NCBI GenBank assembly: GCA_900550815.1
Contig: URTW01000048.1
Coordinates: 1 to 11,539, forward strand
Direction: 5' to 3'
DNA: 11,539 bases
Source: an uncultured Collinsella sp.
Lineage (GTDB): Bacteria > Actinomycetota > Coriobacteriia > Coriobacteriales > Coriobacteriaceae
Shown: positions 6,569-11,539 of the stretch, one piece after another
How positions within the stretch are numbered: the first letter of the stretch is position 1
Layout: every line of letters begins with the position of its first letter
Program-made: the position numbers and the translations under genes
Notes under the pieces: generated by a model
Told to the model about the DNA's origin: nothing
Database searches by the model: none
What the model saw: the letters and a program-made list of their open reading frames with translations, nothing else

Positions 6569-6637
6569 AAGTTGCGGTGAAATAGGGACTGATTGAAGCT
6601 CTGAGACCGCCAAACAGTCCCTATTTCACCGCAACTT
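6569..6637. repeat. Perfect 23-bp inverted repeat with 23-base loop (REP/MITE-like)
   Basis: Positions 6569-6591 and 6615-6637 are perfect reverse complements (arms begin AAGTTGCGGTGAAATAGGGA). It lies in the 239-bp gap between the divergent tmk and zinc-ribbon genes and ends 26 bases before the rightward -10 box. No T run follows on either strand, so it is not a standard terminator. Its length and perfection suggest a recent dispersed palindromic element; copy number cannot be judged from one window. Confidence 0.75.
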
Positions 6638-6662
6638 ATGATGGGGAATTTTGGACGCTGGG

Positions 6663-6668
6663 TATAAT
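6663..6668 (+). promoter_or_regulatory. -10 box for the zinc-ribbon gene
   Basis: A perfect TATAAT at 6663-6668 follows GGG, as in the sites before comF and tmk. No good -35 is seen at the usual distance; that position falls just after the 23-bp inverted repeat (6640-6645, GATGGG). Confidence 0.5.
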
Positions 6669-6705
6669 CGTCGTATTGCATTGAAATGTGGCGAAAGGAG
6701 TGGCA

Positions 6706-7689
6706 ATGTCTCGGTATTGCGCCTCGTGCGGCAAGCTTCTTGCAGATAATGCCAAGTTCTGCACCTCGTGCGGTGCATCCGTTGAGCAAACAACCGCGAG
6801 CGATAGCCAGCCCGCTTTTGAGCAGACCGGTTCCCTCGATACGCCGCAAGCCAAGGCGGACGACCCCCTCGCCTATCGACCCGACCCCGCCGCAAGCCCC
6901 GCGGCCGTCGAGACCACGCAGCGCATACCCGTCGCGAGCGGCTCGCCCCAACAGCAGCCGGCTCCCGCATACGCGCCCGCTTCGCCACAGACCCCCGCTC
7001 CCAAAAAGAGCGGCACCGGGCCGCTTATCGCCGTTATCGTTGTGCTGGTGGCGATCATCATCGCCCTGGTCATCTTCTTTGCAATCAGACCTTTCGACAA
7101 CGCCGCCACGCAGACGGCTGCCGAGGTAGCTAAGCTGCACCATGACGTCGACGAAGATGACCTAAAGCCTCTCGGCGATCCCAACAGCCTGTACGACGAT
7201 GATGACGATGACGACGAGGATGGCGGCGAAGCAACGCTCTCCGAGCAGAACCTCTACCGCCGACTGAGCGAATACTACGACTTGCTCGAAGACCTCGACA
7301 ACTACGTCCGTGGCTGCGCGCAGAACTTCAACGGCAGCTATCTGGAAGAAGATCGCACCACCCGTCAAAATCTCGCCGACGTCGCCGAGCGCACAGAGGA
7401 CACCATCGAGCAGTATTACGACATCGTCGAGGACCTAGACGTCCCGACGAGCTCCAAGAACTACAGCTCCTGGAAAGACATCGTTGCCCTGTACGACGAC
7501 CTGGATCACCGCATTGACGCAATCTGTGATGCCTGGGAGATCAGCCTGAAATACGCCAAGCCTGAGGACCACAAGAATGAGATCGTGGCGCCGCTGTCGC
7601 GCGACAACGTGGCGGGCACCAATGACAATAAGTACCGCCTAGATTTTGAGGAGCGCTATCCCGGCGCCAACCCCGTCGAAGAGAACTAG
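6706..7689 (+). CDS. Zinc-ribbon membrane protein with Asp run and helical outer domain (327 aa)
   Basis: Order of parts: an N-terminal zinc ribbon (C5, C8, C19, C22: YCASCGKLL and KFCTSCG); a Pro/Ala/Gln-rich linker to about residue 100; one membrane span at about 106-127 followed by RPF; an acidic stretch with seven Asp in a row at 164-170; and a Glu/Asp/Tyr-rich, probably helical region (about 178-290) with heptad-like Leu spacing. The ribbon should be cytoplasmic and the acidic region outside, by the usual topology of such proteins; this is inference. The ATG at 6706 is chosen because AAAGGAG lies 5 bases upstream; a GTG at 6688 would put that site inside the gene. No enzyme motif was recognised and the function is unknown. 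Confidence 0.8.
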   Translation: MSRYCASCGKLLADNAKFCTSCGASVEQTTASDSQPAFEQTGSLDTPQAKADDPLAYRPDPAASPAAVETTQRIPVASGSPQQQPAPAYAPASPQTPAPKKSGTGPLIAVIVVLVAIIIALVIFFAIRPFDNAATQTAAEVAKLHHDVDEDDLKPLGDPNSLYDDDDDDDEDGGEATLSEQNLYRRLSEYYDLLEDLDNYVRGCAQNFNGSYLEEDRTTRQNLADVAERTEDTIEQYYDIVEDLDVPTSSKNYSSWKDIVALYDDLDHRIDAICDAWEISLKYAKPEDHKNEIVAPLSRDNVAGTNDNKYRLDFEERYPGANPVEEN

Positions 7690-7707
7690 CACTTTGTCGC
7701 TTCCGAG

Positions 7708-7738
7708 CCGGCAGTTAGGGATGTTCCTAAACTGCCGG
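7708..7738. repeat. Hairpin after the zinc-ribbon gene
   Basis: CCGGCAGTTAGG (7708-7719) pairs with 7726-7738 with one bulged A and a 6-base GATGTT loop. It lies 18 bases past the stop codon and just before the stronger terminator hairpin. No T run follows on the plus strand; a T run precedes it on the minus strand. Confidence 0.55.
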
Positions 7739-7741
7739 TCA

Positions 7742-7779
7742 AAAAACGAGCGAGGATCGCGAGGTCCTCGCTCGTTTTT
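7742..7779. terminator. Bidirectional intrinsic terminator
   Basis: The stem ACGAGCGAGGA (7746-7756) pairs with TCCTCGCTCGT (7765-7775) across an 8-base loop and is flanked by AAAA on the left and TTTT on the right, so it forms a GC stem plus T run on both strands. It serves the rightward zinc-ribbon gene and the leftward topoisomerase gene that ends at 7807. Confidence 0.88.
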
Positions 7780-7806
7780 GTTTTGGGCAATGTTTCGACT
7801 GCGCCG

Positions 7807-10401
7807 TTACTTGTCGGCGGCTGCTTTCTTGGCAGTCGACTTCTTCGCGGTCGTCTTCTTGGCGACAGTGGCTTTCTTAGCCGTCGTCTTCTTTGCCGCC
7901 GTCGTCTTCTTGGCCGTGCTCGCCTTAGTCGTGGTCTTGCGACCGCGGGCGGGCTTCTTCTCCTTGGTCGGACAGTCCATGTTCACGCAGATGCGCCACG
8001 GGCCGCGCGCCGTGTTGACCACCACGATGGGGGCGCCGCACTCGGGGCAAGTCTCACCCGTCGCCTCGAGCTTGCCGCGCGCCGGCAGAGGATAGCTCAC
8101 ACCGCAGTCATCGTAGTTGGTGCAGCGGATAAAGCGCTTGCCGCTCTTCTCGCTCTTGTGCGCGATCAGGTCGCCATGGCGTCCGGCCTCGGCGCACACC
8201 TTGCACTCGCCCACCTTAAGGTCGGGCTCGTAGTTGGTGGGGCACGTCGGGTTCACGCAAATCTCGAAGGCCTTCTGGCGGAACGGCTGGCATTTAATGC
8301 GCGGCGCGCCGCACTCGGGGCACACGGCCGCCTCGCCCTCGAGCGGACTCACCTTGACGCCGCTCGGCACCGGATAGGTCACGTCGCAGTCGGGCCAGCC
8401 CATGCAGCCAATGAAGCTGCCACGGGTCTTGGCGCTCGTCTTCATAACCAGGTCCTTGCCGCACTTGGGGCAGGCGCCCACGCGCGCATCGGCCGTGACG
8501 GCGTCGCTGATGGCGTCGCCCAGCTCCTGCGTATGCTTGAGCAGCTCGTCGAGCACGCCAGCCAGCAGCGCGCGCGAGTGCGTCACGACATGCTCTTCGG
8601 TATCCTCGCCGCGCTCCACACGGGTCATGTCGCCATCGAGCTCGCTGGTCATATCGGGGCTCGTGATGCGCGGGGCAAACTGCGTCAGTGCGTCGATGAT
8701 GGCGATGCCCAGCTGGCTCGGCTCCACGGGATCGTTTTTGAGATAGCGCACGGCGTACAGGCGCTCGATGATGCTCGCGCGCGTGGACTTGGTGCCCAGG
8801 CCGCGCTTTTCCATCTCCTGCACGAGCTTGCCCTGGCTGTAGCGCGCGGGCGGCTCGGTCTGCTTGGCCTCGAGCTTAATGTCGAACACATCGACCGTAT
8901 CGCCCTGCTCCAGCGGCGGCATCTGCTCGTCGCGCTTGAGTCCGTACGGGTACGCCTCGCGGAAGCCAGGGGTCACGAGCACGTCGCCCGAGGCCACAAA
9001 CGGCTCGCCGTTGACGTCGAGCTCGAGCTTAGTGTTATCGATGGTCGCGGGACCCATAAGCGTCGCCAGGAAGCGGCGGGCGAGGAGGGCGTAGAGCTTG
9101 CGCTGGCCGCCGTCGAGCGTGGACGGAGCGCCCTCGCCCGTGGGATAGATAGGCGGGTGGTCGGTGGTCTCGACTTTGCCGCGCGTAGGCTTCATGGGGC
9201 CGGCAAGCACCTTTTTGCATACGGGCGCCAGCGCCGGGTTGATCTTTGCCAGGTCGCTCACCACGGCGCCCAGATCGAGCGTCGCGGGGTACACGGTATT
9301 GTCGACACGCGGGTAGCTGATGAGACCGGCCATGTAGAGGGACTCAGCGATGCGCATGGTACGCGCAGGCGAGATGCCCTCGGCCGCGGCGGCAGCCTGC
9401 AGCGAGGTGGTCGCAAACGGCGTGGGCGGCTGCTGCTTGCGCGAGCGCTTGGTCACCGCGGCGACGGTTGCCGTCGCGACGCCGTCAACATGGCCGTACG
9501 CCGTCTCAGCAGCATCCTTGTCGGTAAAGCGCGCCGTCTTGTGCGCGATCTTAAAGCGATCGTCCTCGGCAGCGCCCTGCGCGGCACCCATGCCGCGAAT
9601 CTGCCAATAGTCCTCGGGCACAAACGCCATGCGCTCGCGCTCGCGCTCGACCACCAGGGCAAGCGTCGGCGTCTGCACGCGGCCGGCGGAGCGCACGTTA
9701 CCAAAGCCGCCAAACTTGGCGAGCGTCAGGTAGCGCGTCAGCACCGCACCCCAAATGAGGTCGATGTGCTGACGGCTCTCGCCGGCGTCGGCCAGGTTCT
9801 GGTCGAGCGAGACGAGATTATCGAAGGCCTGCGTGATCTCGGCCTTGGTAAACGAAGAATACTGGGCGCGGGCAACCGGCAAGTCCGGCGCCACCTCGCG
9901 CACCTTGTTGAGGGCGTCCGAACCGATCAGCTCGCCCTCGCGATCGAAGTCCGTGGCGATGATGACACTGTCGGACTTCTTGGCAAGGTTCTTGAGCGAG
10001 CGAATGAGCTCTTTCTCGGCCGGCAGCTTAATGACGGGCGCCCAGGTGAGATAGGGCAGGCTCTCGAGCTTCCAGCCCTTGATGGAGATGCCATCGGCAA
10101 GGAACGGCTTACGCTTGGTGTCGTAAGGCGGACGAGCCAGGCCATCGGGCATGTCGGCCGGCAGCATCTCGCCGTCCTCGGTAACCGAATACCAGCCCAG
10201 CTTTTTATCGAACAGCACGCTGTCGCAAAAATCGGGCGCAAGGATGTGACCGGCAAGACCGATCGTCACGCACTCCTCGCCCTTCCACTCAAAACGGTAG
10301 ATGGCGGTGTTGTACACCTTGTCCTTTTTGGGCTTACCCGTGGACAGCCGCTCGGCGATCTGACGCGCAGCGTCGTTTTTCTCGGCGATGATGAGCTTCA
10401 A
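7807..10401 (-). CDS. topA: Type IA DNA topoisomerase, archaeal TopA-like, with four zinc ribbons and H1-like tail (864 aa)
   Basis: The enzyme cuts one DNA strand and passes the other through, relaxing negative supercoils. The Toprim domain starts at residue 1 (IIAEKNDAARQIA, with E7) and contains TDFDREGELIG (D151, D153, E155). The SAGRVQTPTL block is at 238-247 and the active-site tyrosine is Y363 in ISYPRVDNTVYP; most relatives have Thr where Val follows Arg. AEKNDAA and YPRxDNTVYP point to the archaeal-type TopA group rather than TopB, so the symbol is tentative. The C-terminus has four zinc ribbons (C644/647/666/672; C694/697/715/720; C733/736/760/766; C785/788/805/810) and then a tail of about 50 residues of repeated AKKTT/AKKAT units like histone H1. 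The TTG start has AGGAG about 6 bases upstream. It lies 54 bases after the hypB-like gene. Confidence 0.9.
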   Translation of the reverse strand: MKLIIAEKNDAARQIAERLSTGKPKKDKVYNTAIYRFEWKGEECVTIGLAGHILAPDFCDSVLFDKKLGWYSVTEDGEMLPADMPDGLARPPYDTKRKPFLADGISIKGWKLESLPYLTWAPVIKLPAEKELIRSLKNLAKKSDSVIIATDFDREGELIGSDALNKVREVAPDLPVARAQYSSFTKAEITQAFDNLVSLDQNLADAGESRQHIDLIWGAVLTRYLTLAKFGGFGNVRSAGRVQTPTLALVVERERERMAFVPEDYWQIRGMGAAQGAAEDDRFKIAHKTARFTDKDAAETAYGHVDGVATATVAAVTKRSRKQQPPTPFATTSLQAAAAAEGISPARTMRIAESLYMAGLISYPRVDNTVYPATLDLGAVVSDLAKINPALAPVCKKVLAGPMKPTRGKVETTDHPPIYPTGEGAPSTLDGGQRKLYALLARRFLATLMGPATIDNTKLELDVNGEPFVASGDVLVTPGFREAYPYGLKRDEQMPPLEQGDTVDVFDIKLEAKQTEPPARYSQGKLVQEMEKRGLGTKSTRASIIERLYAVRYLKNDPVEPSQLGIAIIDALTQFAPRITSPDMTSELDGDMTRVERGEDTEEHVVTHSRALLAGVLDELLKHTQELGDAISDAVTADARVGACPKCGKDLVMKTSAKTRGSFIGCMGWPDCDVTYPVPSGVKVSPLEGEAAVCPECGAPRIKCQPFRQKAFEICVNPTCPTNYEPDLKVGECKVCAEAGRHGDLIAHKSEKSGKRFIRCTNYDDCGVSYPLPARGKLEATGETCPECGAPIVVVNTARGPWRICVNMDCPTKEKKPARGRKTTTKASTAKKTTAAKKTTAKKATVAKKTTAKKSTAKKAAADK

Positions 10402-10455
10402 AAGAGGCTCCTATCTCGTGTCTCTGCGGCTACGCCCGCCCGTATGGCGGCCGAC

Positions 10456-11136
10456 TTACGCCCTTGCTTGCTCAATCTGCCCGATGAGCCAATCGCACCA
10501 GGCATCCATGCCCTCGCCCTTGCGCGCGCTCACGGCAAACCGCGGCGCCTGCGGATTGAGGTCATCGAGTGTCTTAGTATACCTATCCATATCAAAATCG
10601 AAAGCCGGAGCCACGTCGACCTTGTTGAGCAGCTGTGCGCCGGCGTGCTGGAAGATGCCCGGGTACTTGACGGGCTTGTCGTCGCCCTCGGGCACCGAAA
10701 GAATCATGATGGACAGGTTCTCGCCCAGGTCAAAGTCGACTGGGCAGACCAGGTTACCCACGTTTTCGATAAAGATGACATCGATGTTATCGAGCCCAAC
10801 GGCCTGGTCGAAGGCGTCGACGGCTTCCATGATCATGTTGCCCTCGAGGTGGCACAGGCCGCCCGTGTTGATCTGGATGGCGGGCATGCCGGCTTCCTTC
10901 ATGGTGATGGCATCGACATCCGAGGCGATATCGCCCTCGATGACGGCACAGCGCAGGCCGGCCTTGTCACGCAGGCGCTCGTTGGTGCCCAGGATCGTGG
11001 TGGTCTTGCCCGAACCGTTAGGACCGAGAAGTCCGAAGACCTCGCCTTTTTTTATTTCAAGATCAAAGTGGTCAAGAGCAATAAGTTCCTTGTATCTTTT
11101 TACCAGATTGTCTATTTTTACTACAGTTTCAGCCAT
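10456..11136 (-). CDS. hypB: Chimeric frame: ABC-transporter ATPase N-terminus joined to HypB GTPase domain (226 aa)
   Basis: Residues 1 to about 45 ([20 protein letters not shown], then [20 protein letters not shown]) are a typical ABC ATPase start, of the kind found in lantibiotic/bacitracin-type exporters. From about residue 42 on it is HypB, the GTPase that hands nickel to hydrogenase: [10 protein letters not shown] (67-76), [12 protein letters not shown] (91-102), [11 protein letters not shown] (122-132), KYPGIFQ and NKVD (171-174). The metal-site residues C95, H96 and C131 of the HypB G domain are present. Missing are the HypB N-terminus and the ABC Q-loop, LSGGQ signature and Walker B. 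G+C falls from 70% (10,921-10,980) to 33% (11,041-11,100) across the join. The ATG at 11136 has GGGAGG 8 bases upstream. Most likely an assembly join between two genomes; a real fusion is possible. Confidence 0.75.
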   Translation of the reverse strand: MAETVVKIDNLVKRYKELIALDHFDLEIKKGEVFGLLGPNGSGKTTTILGTNERLRDKAGLRCAVIEGDIASDVDAITMKEAGMPAIQINTGGLCHLEGNMIMEAVDAFDQAVGLDNIDVIFIENVGNLVCPVDFDLGENLSIMILSVPEGDDKPVKYPGIFQHAGAQLLNKVDVAPAFDFDMDRYTKTLDDLNPQAPRFAVSARKGEGMDAWCDWLIGQIEQARA

Positions 11137-11165
11137 AAGAAAAACCTCCCTTAGTTTGTATTATC

Positions 11166-11171
11166 ATTATA
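11166..11171 (-). promoter_or_regulatory. -10 box for the ABC-type reading frame
   Basis: TATAAT on the minus strand at 11166-11171, about 30 bases before the ATG at 11136. The -35 position (11189-11194, TAGCTT) is a poor match, as expected for a promoter that needs an activator; a palindrome lies just upstream. Confidence 0.55.
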
Positions 11172-11203
11172 CAATACTATCCGCCAAAAAGCTAGTGAGC
11201 AAA

Positions 11204-11231
11204 GTCACATCTTCATGTGACAAATGTCATA
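11204..11231. promoter_or_regulatory. Palindromic operator candidate
   Basis: GTCACAT-CTTC-ATGTGAC (11204-11221) is a perfect 7-bp inverted repeat, and an overlapping TGACA-AA-TGTCA follows (11218-11229). It is centred about 55 bases upstream of the expected transcription start. With a histidine kinase next door, a BceR/VncR-type response-regulator site is plausible; this is inference. Confidence 0.45.
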
Positions 11232-11235
11232 TTAT

Positions 11236-11270
11236 AAAAAAGCAGAGCGGCTGGTGACCAACTCTGCTTT
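11236..11270 (-). terminator. Intrinsic terminator of the histidine kinase gene
   Basis: On the minus strand AAAGCAGAG (11270-11262) pairs with CTCTGCTTT (11247-11239) and runs into TTTTTT. It begins 4 bases after the kinase stop codon and separates that gene from the ABC-type promoter. Confidence 0.88.
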
Positions 11271-11274
11271 GCAG

Positions 11275-11539
11275 TTATTTAAGCTGTGCTGTAAATATCA
11301 TCTTGCCGTTTTCGGCTTTGCATGATATCTTGCTTTTGTGCGACCTGACTATTGCCTGTGCAATAGAAAGCCCAATGCCGTAGCCACCCTTTTTCTCGCC
11401 TTTTGACCGAGAACGTGAGCTGTCGTCACGATAAAATCTGTCAAAAAGTTTTGTTAGGTCGCCTTGCGGTGGTTCTTTGCAGGTGTTTGAAACTTCAAGG
11501 TCAGTTTCCTTGCCATTGTGAGAGGTGAAAAGCTTTACG
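11275..11539 (-). CDS. Sensor histidine kinase, C-terminal end only (87 aa visible)
   Basis: The frame enters from the right edge and ends with TAA at 11275. It shows the end of a HATPase_c domain: LFDRFYRDDSSRS (F box) and GGYGIGLSIAQAIV (G2 box), followed by a short basic and beta-rich end. Such kinases sense a signal at the membrane and phosphorylate a response regulator. The gene is AT-rich and uses A/T-ending codons, unlike the genes left of 11,000. Its position next to an ABC ATPase start matches peptide-antibiotic sensing and export modules of Firmicutes (inference). The sensing domain lies outside the window. Confidence 0.88.
   Translation of the reverse strand, partial: VKLFTSHNGKETDLEVSNTCKEPPQGDLTKLFDRFYRDDSSRSRSKGEKKGGYGIGLSIAQAIVRSHKSKISCKAENGKMIFTAQLK

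Noticed and set aside
7191..7220. GAY-type triplet run coding for seven Asp as a contingency repeat
   Set aside because: The triplets alternate GAC and GAT, so it is not a uniform microsatellite prone to slippage.
7783..11154. Rightward frame of 1123 codons spanning two genes
   Set aside because: It is antisense to the topoisomerase and the HypB-like frame, which have full motif sets; its His/Leu/Arg-rich product is typical of mirror frames.
1..11539. tRNA, rRNA or CRISPR array
   Set aside because: No cloverleaf with a GTTC arm, no rRNA-like segment and no regularly spaced direct repeats were seen.

Overview
Most of this window (about 1-11,000) is GC-rich, strongly G/C-ending in its coding regions, and looks like a gut actinobacterium of the class Coriobacteriia, most likely Collinsella or a close relative. 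That placement is inferred from composition, from the tmk-holB-ricT(-comF) gene order and from protein style. No marker gene was searched. Beyond about 11,040 the DNA drops to 33% G+C (counted by hand over 11,041-11,160) and reads like a Firmicute two-component/ABC-transporter locus. The switch falls inside the P-loop codons of a single reading frame.

Layout. Positions 1-183 (minus) hold the start of a truncated lipoprotein, with a good promoter about 330 bp upstream and a long, hairpin-rich leader between them. Positions 540-933 have no convincing gene but are packed with structure: a string of four hairpins (611-699) and a 52-bp inverted repeat pair (678-729 / 853-904). Positions 934-6466 (all minus) read in the order tmk -> holB -> ricT -> comF -> a probable AbiEi/DUF559-type nuclease-fold protein, with overlaps or very short gaps except before comF. 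There a separate promoter-like site and a hairpin that buries the comF ribosome binding site occur. Positions 6467-6705 are a divergent promoter region carrying a perfect 23-bp inverted repeat. Positions 6706-7689 (plus) encode a zinc-ribbon, single-membrane-span protein. A strong bidirectional terminator (about 7742-7779) separates it from the convergent gene at 7807-10401 (minus), a type IA DNA topoisomerase of the archaeal TopA kind with four zinc ribbons and a histone-H1-like Lys/Ala tail. Positions 10456-11136 (minus) encode an in-frame chimera: the first about 45 residues of an ABC-transporter ATPase joined at the P-loop to the GTPase domain of the hydrogenase maturation factor HypB. Positions 11275-11539 (minus) are the C-terminal end of a sensor histidine kinase with its own terminator.

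How the genes fit together. Tmk makes dTDP, HolB is the clamp-loader delta' subunit, RicT is a PSP1-domain protein that in Bacillus works in the RicAFT complex, and ComF is a phosphoribosyltransferase-fold protein linked to DNA uptake and replication restart. This is a DNA-metabolism cluster of the usual Gram-positive type, with one accessory nuclease-like gene attached to its 3' end. The most striking object is the ABC-HypB chimera. The simplest explanation is a misjoin of two genomes at a shared P-loop sequence during metagenome assembly. A real recombination event would be novel, and read-level evidence can decide. The structured leader at 202-525 and the two inverted-repeat elements are the best candidates for undescribed biology.
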